DNA from: Ornithodoros turicata
Taxonomy: Eukaryota > Arthropoda > Arachnida > Ixodida > Argasidae
Direction of reading: 5' to 3'
NCBI RefSeq assembly: GCF_037126465.1
Contig: NC_088201.1
Coordinates: 20,196,550-20,260,549 of the forward strand
Length of the DNA: 64,000 bases
Numbering within the stretch: position 1 is the first letter of the stretch; the number at the start of each line of letters is the position of its first letter. Both the position numbers and the translations under genes were made by a program. Positions 20,085-31,030 of this stretch are shown piece by piece. The notes under the pieces were generated by a model. The model saw nothing but the letters and a program-made list of their open reading frames with translations, searched no databases and had not been told where the DNA came from.

Positions 20085-21299
20085 ATGACGAGGGTGACTT
20101 TCGGTACGGCCCCTAGCACGTTCCTCCTGGCAGCCACGTTACAGCACCACATCCAGCTGTATGCCAGCGAGCATCCGAGATTAGCAAAGCTACTTGAAAA
20201 TTCCATTTACGTGGAAGACGTCATTTTTGGTGCGGCGAACGAGGAGGAGTCAGCGGAGATGTACGCCGAAACATTACAGCTGTTTGGCGAGGCTTCCATG
20301 AAGCTCCAAAAATGGGGTTCGAACAGTTATGCGATGCGCGAGAAGTTTGAGTCCGAACCGGATGCTGTTTTAATTGGAAACACAACGAATGTACTCGGCA
20401 TTCCTTGAAACCAGGAGCAGGACGCGCTGTCTCTCCCCCTTCACTTCCACTGCACTTCTGGAGAGTACAATGGCATGACCACGAAACAACAGGTGCTGCG
20501 TTCGGTGCCACAAATATATGACCCATTGGGCTTCATTCTTCCGTACACCGTCACCGGAAAGATGCTCCTACAGGAAGTCTGGAAGCACGGGCTGGATTGG
20601 GATGCTCCGCTACCAGATGACCTCGCTCATAAATGGGGCGCTTGGCACAACGAGCTGCAGGATCTCAACGACATTGAAATACCACGCTGTTACTCACCGG
20701 ACATTAGCACTGAGATCCAGCCACAGCTACACTTTTTCTCTGATGCTAGCCCCGGCATGTACGGTACCGTTGTTTATCTACGTCTCGGCGGCTGCGCGGA
20801 CGGATACAAAACGCAACTGATCGCAGCAAAATCAAGAATAGCACCAGTGAAGGAGATGACTCTAGCTCGTATGGAACTACTTGGTGCACTGATGTCAGCT
20901 CGTCTCGCCAGGTACTTGCGGGACAATTTCAAGCTCACCACCTCCGATTACTTTTGGACAGATTCAATGATTGCTTTGCAATGGATACGAGGGGATGCAA
21001 ACCGCTGGCCGCAGTTTGTGCGCAACAGGGTCACAGAAATTCAACATAAGGTAGAGAAAGATCGAGGGAGATACGTGGGAACACGAGCAAATCCCGCCGA
21101 CCTGTTGACGCGAGGAACAAGTCCCAAGAAATTGCTACAGTCGAAGCTGTGGTGGAAAGGACCATCATGGCTGGTGGAATCTGATGACAAGTGGCCATCT
21201 CCTGAAGTCAATGAGACGACACAGACTCACGTTCATGAAGAGCAGATTGCGCTCCAGACCATCGCACCATCGTGCTCGGATCCGGCTCGGATCCGGTGA
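20085..21299 (+). pseudogene. BEL/Pao pol relic: C-terminal RT and RNase H
   Basis: The frame opens within the RT palm: FGTAPSTFLLAATLQHHI is the conserved segment before the active site, and residues 42-45 are YVED where BEL/Pao RTs normally have YVDD. A TGA at 20406-20408 interrupts the frame at a position normally holding Trp, and the same reading frame then continues. Downstream are YDPLGFILPYT (the RT/RNase H connection), FFSDASPGMYG and FWTDSMIALQWI, two Asp-bearing strands of the RNase H fold, and NPADLLTRG, a strong BEL/Pao signature. The frame ends at 21299, after which the first part of the integrase is missing. The protein would copy element RNA into DNA. This copy cannot. Confidence 0.88.
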
Positions 21300-21348
21300 T
21301 GGACCTGGAACGTTTTAGCAATGTCAATCACCTGCATCGGGTAACCGC

Positions 21349-22252
21349 GTGGATACTTCGATTCATCAAGAACTCCAGAACAATAGGTCGGCTCAACGGT
21401 CCCTTATGCGCTCGGACAATGCCTTGACGTTCAAAAAGGTCGCAAGAGAAATTCGGGACATACAAAGGATCCTGACGGGCCCGCTGGTGCAGGACTATTC
21501 TTCACGTAACGGCATCCGCTGGAAATTTATACCTGAGCGCGTACCATGGTGGGGTGGTTTTTATGAAAGACTAATAAGATCCGTAAAATCAGCATTGAGG
21601 AAAACGCTGTCCAGGAACGTCTTAGACTTCAACGAAATACAAACTCTGCTGGCTGAGGTGGAGGCGATATTGAACTCGAGGCCTCTAACCTTTGTTTATA
21701 ACGAAAACTTCCAGCCGATCGACACCACTCACTCCAGCAACCATGATAATGGGAAGACGTCTACTCGCACCACCATCGACGGAATCCACCACACCGCGGA
21801 ACACACCCCATGAATCATCGTCCACAAAGATAAGGGAGACATGGAAAAGACACCTGCATTACCTCAATGTAGTCTGGAATAGGTGGCAGAAAGAATACCT
21901 TTCGGAACTACGTTCTGCATACCACTCCAAAGGGATAAACGACTGCGACGTTCAAACCGGAGATGTGGTTCTCGTCAAAGAGCCCAACTATCCCAGCCTT
22001 CAATGGAAAATGGGTATCGTTAACAAAGTTTTCACAGGGTCAGATGGACGAGTTAGAGTGTGTCTGATCAGGACTCCTGGTAGAACGACATTCAGAAGAC
22101 CCGTCCAGCACCTCTACAAGCTCGAGTCACAAGAAAAACAGACCAAATCCCGAAACACTCCGTCGTTCTCATCTATGGGTGGCAGGCTGTTGAATACTAT
22201 GTTGAAGACGACGACTCAGCACCTGCACGCCCACGCGGCTGTTCACGCTTAA
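21349..22252 (+). pseudogene. BEL/Pao integrase C-terminal half and DUF5641-like tail
   Basis: SDNALTFKKVAREI carries what is probably the second catalytic Asp of the DDE core, and PWWGGFYERLIRSVK carries the Glu with its hallmark WWGGFYER context. The zinc-binding HHCC region and first Asp are absent, so an internal deletion joins RNase H to mid-integrase. The frame shifts near 21700-21740. From 21692 the next frame encodes MGRRLL followed by WKRHLHYLNVVWNRWQKEYL, then GDVVLVKEPNYPSLQWKMG and VRVCLIRTPGR, the C-terminal DUF5641 domain found at the end of Pao integrases. It would bind and join element ends to the genome. Inactive here. Confidence 0.87.
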
Positions 22253-22310
22253 TTTCATTCTTCTCCTGAGCACCATCCAATAAACATCGTCACCTACTTG
22301 CTCTCCCCTT
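22191..22310 (+). repeat. Possible 3' LTR fragment of the BEL/Pao relic
   Basis: TGTTGAATACTATGTTGAAG follows a G-rich GGGTGGCAGGC that could be the polypurine tract, and AATAAA lies at 22280. No matching 5' LTR is in the window, so the limits are a guess. Confidence 0.3.
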
Positions 22311-24351
22311 ACTATATTTCAAATATGTCGACTATATTCGTGTACCTGCCACGTGGATATCGCAGAATGAGTAAGAGAGATAAAGCCTTACCAAATATAC
22401 ACAACGGAATAGCTCGCCGCATAATACTTTCAGGGCCAGCCATTGCACAGAATGATGCCGTTATCACTTCTGATTTGAGGAGAGAGCACACACTTTTGTG
22501 ACCAGTAATTTTAATACAAAGTGCCAGAAAAAGGCGTACTTTGTGTTATGTCGTCTGTTTTTCGTCTTTTTCCCAGTCTCGGGTTTTCGTCATGGATCTT
22601 AGCCACCAGCTCGCTTGCTTTTTAACCATTTTATCTGTACACAACCACCCATTTTGAATATATACGGAGCGAGGACGATATTACTCGGAATAATGGTTGA
22701 CTAAGAGCGTGTTATGCAGTGAAGTTCCGTTTTAAAAGTGTGTCGTTATGAGCAGCGAGAACAAAATACGAGAGGCCCATCGCTTTCACGTCCATCTCGT
22801 GCTGCTTCTGGAAGTGGTTTGACGGGACTCCGCAACGGCTGTATGGGGGGATCATGTCTTCTACTTTTATCCCACCGTTATGCTGGTTGGTTATTTGTTG
22901 AGCCTATAATCAGAAAAATAATTCTGCCCGAGTTGCTGGTAAGCAATGTCATTAATTTCAACGGTAGAATTACATACCAATACCAATATCATTCCTACAC
23001 GCTTTCGAGTTTACAAACGTTTCGATTGACCAATCTCGGTAATGCGCCGGGCTTCAATTGCTGAATCGAAAATCCGTGCCAATATAAGGCGCTGCGGTGC
23101 TCGGGGGGAATACAAACGTCCGCAATCAGGATATTTCTGTTAGCATGTGTGTGCCTGTAACAGAGGCGGTGGGAGCGATCTTTTTTTCTATGAAAGAAAT
23201 CAGCCACTGTAAGCTGTTCCGCTACAGTGGCTTTATGCGTAGAAATCTAACTTTGACAACTAAGCAGGGATTTAGCAGATGTACCAGGTGTTTCACTAAG
23301 GTCCCCCGGCTAAATAATTCGTAAAGAGGTGGGGTTATAGAATAACTTTCTTTTTGGTAAAGACCCTTGAGACATACATCGGCCAAGAACTGAGCAGTCA
23401 GCGGCTGATTTGGAGGCGCTGATTAATTAAATAAAAATTCTAACTGTTAAATTTTACTTCGAACGCTTCGGAACCTCTAGTATCGGGGCCTTCAGCGAAA
23501 CATATTCCAGGAAAAAACACGCTTGGACACCTCGTGTTTTTTGTTTGTTTGTTTTTAGTAATTTATTGGTCTCGGTTTGCATATTTCCTGCGTAGAGTAG
23601 CTTGACAATGCGCTCTTTCGCTCAGCTACCCGGCACTATAGAGTATGTGTTCATCCGCTCGATTCGCACGCGGGGAGTGCCGGAAGATAAGGAACGGCCA
23701 CGAGTGAACTTTCGCCTCCTTATCTACCTGGGCGCGTTCCTCGCCATTTCGTAGCTTCGCAAGTTCGCTTTTGCTCCGCCTTCGACTGCGCTGCGTGAGA
23801 GGCCATTGCATGATTGTGGGCGTGTCCACAGCCACGCCGCAGATTCGCGAGCGTGGGTTGACTCCGCCCATCACGAGAGCATCAGGCGGGCCACGTGGTA
23901 CGCTTCGGTGAGCGCTAAAGAGTCGTTCCTTGCCGGCCCGTGTGTCTATGATAGTCGGCGTTCGGAGAGGAGACCGAACGACGAAAATGAGTTCGATGTG
24001 CGACGTTCGCGTTGGAAATAAATCTTTATGTGCTCTCACATAAGGAAAGCATCACTGATGATGACCTAGTGCGCAAATGCCGCACTCACAAGGATGCCTA
24101 CACTTCTATGCGGGTAAAAAGGAACAAAGAGAGCATAGTTAAAAAATATTCCTAATTAATACTGCTAGGGGGCTTCGTCCAACTAAAGTATATGTGTCGT
24201 GCCGTATCCTACACGACCTAAATATCAATCTTAACCTGTATTCGATCGTCAGTGCAATATTTTCGTCAAGCTTTAGGTGGTGGTGGTGGTGGTGGTAACA
24301 GAGATCACGAATGAAACACAAGCAGCCAATGAACGATAAATGTAGAACATA
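22311..24351. other. No gene recognised; GC-rich block at 23600-24020
   Basis: Most of this 2-kb stretch has no signature. A MITE-end-like CAGGTGTTTCACTAAGGTCC lies at 23285. The 23626-24039 block is GC-rich and open on both strands. It ends with AATAAA near 24017, which resembles the 3' part of an LTR, but I found no second copy. Confidence 0.35.
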
Positions 24352-25690
24352 ATGCTTTTGTATATGCATACTCAAGATGGAGATAGCGATCATCATGATC
24401 TTTCAAGCGGTGTGCCGCAGGGCGGCGTGCTGAGCCCCCTCCTTTTCAACGCGGTTATGGCAAGTTTACCATATTGTCTGCCTAAAAATGTGTACATTAA
24501 TATGTACGCCGACGGTATATGTCAATGGTCTTCTGATGTACAATTACCAGCATTGCAGCAGCTCCTCCATAATGCATTAGATTGTACAGTTACCTTTTAA
24601 CCGAAAGGGACATGGATGTATCTGCCGAGAAGACTGTTTTCCCTCCCTTTAATCGGAAAAAATGACGCAGTTTCAACTGCGACTTAATGACCAGGCGATA
24701 AAGCGGGTGTCCCATCACCATCCCATCTTGGGAATACTTATTGATGCGCAGCTTTAATGGGCTGCTAACATCAATCATAATAATGGCAAAGCCGACGCAC
24801 GAGTCAACATTATACGTCGTATAACGGGCTCCCGCTGGGGAATGTCGACGAGGTCTCTACTCTCTATACGTATATAGTGCACTGATACGGCAGATGCTGG
24901 CTTACCATCTACCCATGTTACAAGGGGTATCCGACTCATCTGAGAAGATGCTGCAAAGCGTCTTAGCCAAAAGCCTCATAGTATGCCTATAGGTGTACCT
25001 TGTGCTGCTCCCAATGTACTAGTTACTGCATAGGCCAGAGAACTTCCAAATAGATATTTTGCGAGCGCAAGAAACAGTGCGACACCACATCCGTCTCTGC
25101 ACGCGGCATCATAGACACCCAGTAGCACGCAGAGTTATGCGTCGAAACTCTCGTTTCCTCGTAGTGATTGCTCAACATCATCGAGCTTTGCCAGAAGTAA
25201 TCCCTCCACAATCGACCCAGCATCCCGCTTGGACATTTACGGCACTTAAAATATGTGTAACTGTGCCCGATGTGCACCGAAGGTCAGCTCTGCCATCTGC
25301 TGCGCTGAGACAGTACTGTCTATCCATGATGGAAAATAGCCACAACAGGACAGCTATTTTCACCGATGGATAGACGACAGCAGTTGGGTCCCCGTCTGGT
25401 TTTGTTGTCGCCGAACACAACAGGGAAGGAATGATACGGCTATCCCACAGAGCATCCTCAACAACGGCAGTATTAGTCGCTATATACTACTCGCTCTTCA
25501 ATATGTGGTTGCATACTAGTCAAACAACAACAACAACAACTTCATTTTGCGATTCATCTACCCCATTGCTGGTGGTGATGTAGGGAATGAAATAATGGAG
25601 CCCTTTCATACCCTTCTGCAGCGCAATGGGTCATGTATCGTGATTCAAAGGCTGGACTACCAGCCATAATATCATTCCTGATGACTAATA
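24352..25690 (+). pseudogene. LINE ORF2 relic: RT core, linker and RNase H
   Basis: The sequence starts in the RT with GVPQGGVLSPLLFN (motif B' region) and YADGICQWSS, where the catalytic YADD has become YADG. Several frameshifts and stops follow. At 25059-25373 the linker leads to AIFTDG, the first catalytic Asp of RNase H, interrupted by TAG. The next piece, RLSHRASSTTAVLVAIYYSL, matches the helix that should carry the Glu (here Val in the expected E position). A (CAA)n-bearing insertion (about 25512-25620) splits the domain. It resumes with WVMYRDSKAGLPAIISFL, equivalent to YSDSKAAL with the third Asp kept. RNase H after RT places it in the I/R1/LOA group. Dead by several independent lesions. 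Confidence 0.78.
25512..25620 (-). repeat. (CAA)n-bearing insertion within the LINE RNase H
   Basis: A CAACAACAACAACAAC run, then about 90 bp with GGTGATGTAGGGAATGAA, separates two halves of one RNase H domain. It resembles the (TTG)n-tailed retroposons at 17700, 29207 and 38357. Its target duplication is unclear (CATACT and CATACC flank it). Confidence 0.5.
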
Positions 25691-26309
25691 ATGACACACA
25701 CGCGCTTCACGGCTATATCCATCTTCACTCCTGCCGCACCCCGGCACTCTTCACCGGTCCTCGGCGCTCTTTCACTGCCGGCCGCGGCACTCGAGCCTCC
25801 CGCTCAGCTGCCGGTCGCGGAAGTCGCGGCAGCCGACGCCACGGCACCTTTCAGCCGGCGTCTCGGCATCTCACCACGGCTCGCACAGCCTCAGCCTCAT
25901 TTTGACCTAACCTGGGACTCTCAGAGCTTCGGCTCCCGTGACGGTCGCGACACCCCAGGACAACGACTCCGACAGCGCCTCACTGTCTTCCCCGCTGTTC
26001 TCGGGCTAACTGATTGTCGTTCCCGTTGCTCATAGCTGTGGTCGTTCGTCAACGTGTGCCGTGCACGTCATCCCGGTCGCACTCGCTGTCCTCCTCTAGT
26101 GAAGTGATGGGTTTCTTCTGCCTTATCGCCGGTCCGCATCTGAGTGATGTGGCGGACCGTGGACATCGACGAGAGTGGACACGCGCCTGGAGCACCCGCT
26201 CCTCAGTTCTACCGGTGCCGTCCTAGCGTGAGGCCACGAACATCTGCCCGCTGGGACATTCCATCACCGCCGGTCAGGAGTCATGTAGAGGGACAACACC
26301 TCCTCTACA
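25691..26309 (+). mobile_element. Diverged relative of the 918-bp TRIM-like element, 3' end
   Basis: The 162-bp segment 26148-26309 runs from TGTGGCGGACCGTGG through CGTCCTAGCGTGAGGCCACG and GCCCGCTGGGACATTCCA to CTCCTCTACA, and aligns along its length with the LTRs at 8449 and 9196. The preceding ~450 bp is CpG-rich and proline/serine-coding in style like the interior of that element, and both end in a CCGCRTCTGAG motif before the LTR. The polypurine tract is shortened by about 8 bp here. No 5' LTR is seen next to the LINE relic at 25690, so the element is 5'-truncated or the interior boundary lies within unrelated DNA. Confidence 0.75.
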
Positions 26310-27655
26310 ACCACATGGTGGCACCACGTACTTTATGAACTACTGTGTTACACAGGCGTAGTACAGGGAAACAAAACTCGCGTGCTGTACTTTCTGTACT
26401 TTGCACTTTAGAAAACTGTTGATGAGACTTGTTCAGTTTGTAACTTTGTTGTAATGCCCCACCGATTTCTGTCCAGTAATTTTAGTCCACTGCTAGCGTT
26501 TCTTCGAATTGCTACAGGTACTGGTAAGAAATATCCCTTATGAACGGCCATCAATGGACGTTTGATACGCGTGATGGAAATATCCCTATCGCTTTCTTCC
26601 GTGTCCATACTGAGGACCCTATAGCATCCGGTTCTCGACGATGGGAGTATTCTGAAAAACCACTCCGGTGGGTTCCACTGTTTGTGGACGCGATAAAGAG
26701 TCTCCAAAGTCTCCTTCCTGAATAAATGAGATCCAGGTAACACCTCGGGTGTTTCCCGCATGCCCATCACGGCGGAGGCATACCAACACACAGGCCACCC
26801 CACGAACGTGTCCGGACCGCCGCGAACACTTCTTCGATTTTCCGGTTGTACAAATAGAGTACTGTAATTGTGAGATGGAACAGCTTCCCATACCAAATCG
26901 ATTTTCTTATACCCCCTTTTTTATTTTGTATGTTGTGTGGGGATACTCTAGTTCAGGTACAGATAGACCTGTACCTCGCCTTGCAGACGTTCAAAGTGGG
27001 AGTTTGATCGATTCCATAGAACGACAAGAATGTGTGGAGGCGTTCCGATCGATGAATCGATGAAGGAATTTTGGCAGTCTGATCCTAACACACACATGTA
27101 TGTATTTCTTTTAAACAGCGGCTTATTATTCGATTCCTTATTATCCTTTGTGTATCGATGTTTTTATCCCGTATGCTGACAAAGTTTTCGGCTTGCGAAG
27201 AAAGACTTTCAAAGATCCTCTTTTTAGGAGTGGCCGTGATCCTCGTTAACGGCAGAGTGATTCAAGTAAAGTATCTCCCTTTGACAATGCAAAGCAAGTC
27301 TTCCTCCTCCATGTGTGGGAATTGTTCTTTTCGCCTTTACCTCGACAAAGCCGGCCGGCGGATAACGAGCGCACCAAGACGAAGTTATTGATGTATTAAG
27401 CTTACAGCTAAGTCAGCATTAAAGGCTACCAGCGAAGTTCGTTTTTTAACGTTTTCTTTACTTTGACGGTGTTGGTCGACGCGGTATGTACCACATGATC
27501 CTAACAACGGCGGTGATGACGTTGGTTCCTCTGTCAGCATCCCGTTAAAAGTATATTGTCAAGTGTAAATCCTCGGAAAGCTGTGAATATGTAATAGTAA
27601 TTCACAGTTGATCTTGGAAAAAAAAAAAAAAATCAGTGGCGATTTAGCGTTAAAT
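26310..27655. other. No gene recognised; one 162-residue open frame
   Basis: Minus-strand 26896-26408 is open for 162 residues without a motif I can name. Composition is ordinary, and another frame on the same strand is also partly open, so chance is possible. A poly-A run at 27619-27632 borders the next element. Confidence 0.3.
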
Positions 27656-28255
27656 GCGAGAGAAATGCGTTAGCATTAAGTGCCTTTTCCGGTCCATACT
27701 TGACTTCCGGTTCGGCGCTTTTTACTATATGTAAGTCCATTCAATTAACATTTGGATAGTTACTTTCAATTACCCTTTAATTACCATTTAGTTACCGAAG
27801 GTAAACGCAGGCTACCTGAGGTAATCTTGAATTTCATTTAATTCTCTTTAATTACGTTTGCTTGCTTTAACAACTCTCAATTTCCCTTTCATTGGCGTTG
27901 TTTATCTTTAATTACATTTAATTACATCCGGGAACCCGCAGTTTCCTTCGGTAATCTTTCATTTCATTTTATCTTTCTCTTAATTACATATATCTAGCAT
28001 TCATTACCTTTAAACTCAACTTTCTTGCTTTAATTACCTTTAAATATTCTGACCTCATACTCTTAATTACCCTTCAACTACTTCAGTTTCAATTCACTTA
28101 CCTCCATTTACATTTACCTATTATGTCCCCTTTACAGGTCCTCTTATACCTGTGTCTCGCAGTGAGGCTTCACCATCTTATACAGGGACACACACAGACT
28201 CATACATACAGCTTTTTCCATTTGGACGCTCCTAATGCTAACGCATTAAAAGTTT
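27656..28255. repeat. Inverted-repeat element with TTTAATTACC minisatellite core
   Basis: AATGCGTTAGCATTA (27664-27678) and its inverted form TAATGCTAACGCATT (28233-28247) bracket a core. From about 27740 to 28110 that core is made of degenerate TTTAATTACC / CATTTAATTAC words with GAAGGTAA interruptions. No coding potential. It shares its architecture, but no sequence, with the 6.4-16.5 kb locus. Confidence 0.65.
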
Positions 28256-29195
28256 TCATCGCCGCGCAGTCAACTATACGCTTCACTTTTTCAGTTTTCT
28301 TCTCTCTTCTTCTTCTTCTCTTTGTCAACGCTTTCCGCAGCATGATGTATACCATGATGATCTTGCAGCATGATGTATACCACTACTTGTAGCCAAAATA
28401 TATTATTTCACATTGATCTTGACCTTGAGATGATGCGCATTTAAGACATAATTTAATGCATGTCATAATTTATACCCGCCAGAGTGTATCGAAACACAAG
28501 ACTGTTTTTCTGCAACAACAGCATTTTGTATGAGGTATTCGCGAATCCCAACCTCAAACTCCTTCGTCTGCTTACTGTATACTGATTGATCACTTCTCTC
28601 TGCGATTAAGCGCGCAAATACTATCATAAACGAGCGGTCACCAAGTTATCAGTAAGGAGCTGTAGTAAAAAGGTCAAACGAATGGTATAATGTTTGCTCA
28701 TGCTTTCGCTAGGGCCGACGCCCCCCCCCCCCCCCCCCCAAAAAAAAAGAAAAAAGAAAAAAAAGAACACAACCTTCTGAGTACTGTTGACATTCTGCAC
28801 CAATGCTTAGGTCTCACAGGAGTTCGGAGTTACTGCTGTTGCCTACCTCCACTCACATGATGGCTTCTCTTACAAAGAGTTTCACTATACAATAAACTAT
28901 GTTCAATACTCTTTTTCCGGGAGTGTGACTTCCTCAGGAGGGTCTACCCATGTAAAATTACCTCCGTAGTGAAGCATTTACAGTGAAAAATAAAAAGAAT
29001 ATCATATAACTTTCCTAAACATGTCAAGCGCTGCAAACAATCAATTGCTATAAAGTTAATCGTCTGTGTACCTCCCATACACATCTTGGCATACTGACTC
29101 CCGAACAATATTATTATGTCTTCATTTTTGTACGGCTCACGTACACAGTGTCACGTACTTAATGTGAGAAGATAACTTGATCGCGTTTGGCAACC
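28256..29195. other. No gene recognised; long C and A homopolymers
   Basis: A C-tract (28721-28739) directly joins an A-rich tract (28740-28766). A short duplicated word AGCATGATGTATACCA occurs at 28340 and 28367. Nothing coding. Confidence 0.45.
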
Positions 29196-29206
29196 TGTGC
29201 AAGCTA

Positions 29207-29259
29207 CAACAACAACAACAACATAGATGAATGGATGATGATGATGATGTGGGATGTTC
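29207..29259 (-). mobile_element. 53-bp retroposon with (TTG)n tail
   Basis: Flanked by perfect 11-bp direct repeats TGTGCAAGCTA (29196-29206 and 29260-29270). On the minus strand it reads AACATCCCACATCATCATC, a short linker and (TTG)n. It is the shortest form of the family seen at 17700 and 38357. Confidence 0.85.
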
Positions 29260-29270
29260 TGTGCAAGCTA

Positions 29271-29780
29271 AGGTAGTTATATCTTGCCGGAAATGCTTCA
29301 CCTGCTGCACAAACGCCTTGAAGCAAAGTCAGCGGTATGTTTGGAGTGCAATGCCTATTGCGAGATTTCATTGCGTTTCGTATTTTCGTATTCCTGTTCA
29401 CGTACTCCTATTTCGTATTCCCGTTCACAATGCTTCGTTTATCAGCTCCGAACGACAGAGTTGCAAACCACAGTTTCAAACGTTCACAAACGCTCACACT
29501 AGCTTTGCAGCTGGTTCTATGGCCGAAACTAGCTTCGTAGCCCATATTATGCAGTACTGGAACATACCTGTTTGCTTCTCAAATATGAGCTAAATAAGTT
29601 AAAAATTGCACAGGATAACAAAAATAATATACTTAAATATCTGGATATTGAAATTGAGGAAGATCGTCACATCAGTCTGCCTGATTAACAAGTAGCTAAA
29701 AGGAATAACAGAAAAAGAATCCTGCTTCGCCGTTATATCTCTTTTTTTTTTTTCTCTCTCTGTTCCACGTCCCTCACATT
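29271..29780. other. No gene recognised
   Basis: A duplicated TTTCGTATTC word family (CGTATTCCTGTTCACG, CGTATTCCCGTTCACA) lies at 29378-29430. The 120-residue open frame over it (29231-29593) starts in the retroposon and is not credible. Confidence 0.4.
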
Positions 29781-29887
29781 ATGAAAAGTAGCGGTAGCGG
29801 AGAAAGAGTTCACCGCTACCTACATTTGTAGCGGAAATACTTTTTCCGTTACCAATTTAAAAATGTAGCGGGATCGCTACTTTTCAT
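29781..29887. repeat. Palindromic GTAGCG element
   Basis: ATGAAAAGTAGCGGTAGCGG at the left pairs with CCCGCTACATTTTTAAATT and CGCTACTTTTCAT arms at the right (inverted). The right half matches the element at the end of the window (63860-63935), which shares GCTACATTTTTAAATTG and GCGGAAAAAGTA. Low-complexity TIR family, superfamily unknown. Confidence 0.65.
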
Positions 29888-30392
29888 TTGTCTTTTTCCT
29901 TTCTGTGGGGTCCATTCATTTAGGGGTTCTTCATGGGAGTAGCAGAATTCGTCAGGTGACGAATTCAATTTCTTCCCGTTTTTCTTGCATACTTTTTTTA
30001 TTTTTTTTTACATTCAAACTCAACTCTCGAGCACGTTTTCTGTCAGAAAACACTGGCCATGACCATTCATGGCCAGACCTCTAAACCCTTCCAAAGCTGC
30101 CGGAAACTATCTCTAACTGTACTCTGAAAATAGAACATCACCTGATTACACGTCTCTAACCAACCGTTCTCTCCCCAAATTTGTCCAAAATGGGAAGCGC
30201 ACGCCTCTTTGGGACATTTTGCATATATATTACTATATCTCCCGGTTTATAACGAACGTTTTATATTTTATAAAAAGTGTTCTGAAGGGCCGGTATACGC
30301 GTTATGCATGCGTTATGCTCCGGCGTCGCCCCTTGGTCCACCCGCTTTACAATAGACGTGAATCGTTCGTGTAGGTGTCATGTTCGGGAGAA
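29888..30392. other. No gene recognised
   Basis: T-rich tracts near 29990-30010 and a short inverted repeat GGCCATGACCATTCATGGCC at 30055-30074. No coding signature. Confidence 0.45.
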
Positions 30393-30594
30393 GGATGATA
30401 AATGACTCGATGATAAAGGGCGACGAGTACACGAAGCGCGGACAAAGGCATCGTGCGCCGAGGTAGTGAAGTGGGTCCAAGAAGCATAGGACGCCGTCAA
30501 AGTGTCAGCGATCCTGAACTAATTTGACAAGGCTGGCGTCTTTAAGGAGGAGACCCAACTCTACTACGACACCGACTCTGCAGGGCCAGAGTAA
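30393..30594 (+). pseudogene. Pogo/Tigger-type transposase C-terminal relic
   Basis: The frame from 30463 reads VVKWVQEA, a stop, DAVKVSAILN, a stop, then FDKAGVF, and ends at TAA 30594. This is the conserved helix pair at the end of the DDE domain of pogo-like (CENP-B-related) transposases, where a W-V-x-x-A-W segment is followed by an S-F-x-x-x-G-I turn. The preceding ~70 bp in another frame (IKGDEYTKRGQRHR) fits the upstream basic segment. Two stops and a frameshift in 200 bp show it is long dead. No DNA-binding domain or catalytic Asp is present. Confidence 0.6.
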
Positions 30595-31030
30595 GGTTTC
30601 AAGTAAACATCGGCGCCCACGACAAATACAATCAACAGTAGTGATACTCGGGCTTTCATTACTGTGGAAAGCGGATTACGGCGGCGATGTAGTGTTTATA
30701 CTCGCTACCGCCTGTGTTTCACCCCCGGCGTCTACATCATCGAGGCGCCTTAATCAGGGCTCGGCATTTTGGCCGCGATAACTCACAATCACAATCATCT
30801 GCGACAGGAACGAGTTCAGTCGAAGGCGAAAGGCATATGGCGCCTGCAATTATCGGGCACTGGCAATGAAAAGGTATGCTCTGCTGTGCAATACAGCCAC
30901 CGAGTCGGCTGAGTATCACAGACTACCACGCCACTGGACGGACCTCACGCAAGTGAATAATCGCACACGCATCATTGATCGCACAGGCACGATCACGATT
31001 TTACAATCACGATCAGTTACCGCGGTATAT
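30595..31030. other. No gene recognised
   Basis: Follows the pogo relic and may be its 3' noncoding region. Repeated ATCACGAT / CACAATC words occur at 30783-30800 and 30980-31020. Confidence 0.35.

Larger units (their letters stand above)
20045..22310 (+). mobile_element. Degraded BEL/Pao LTR retrotransposon, internal part
   Basis: Plus-strand pol remnants appear in the order RT end, RNase H, integrase end, DUF5641-like tail, which is specific to BEL/Pao. No gag, protease or 5' LTR is visible. A polyadenylation signal AATAAA at 22280 follows the last coding segment, and a possible short 3' LTR begins at 22191. Stops, frameshifts and an internal deletion make it non-functional. Components are described separately. 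Confidence 0.85.

Noticed and set aside
23626..24039. GC-rich block with AATAAA as a solo LTR
   Set aside because: No second copy, no clear TG...CA ends and no flanking duplication in the window.
26408..26896. 162-residue minus-strand frame as a transposase
   Set aside because: I tried to match it to mariner, Merlin and LINE motifs. No ordered catalytic or structural landmarks were found.
28721..28766. C-tract/A-tract junction as a regulatory or structural element
   Set aside because: Simple homopolymers of this type recur at 34737, 45653, 47108, 49811, 56571 and 61243 and are best treated as slippage products, with lengths prone to sequencing error.
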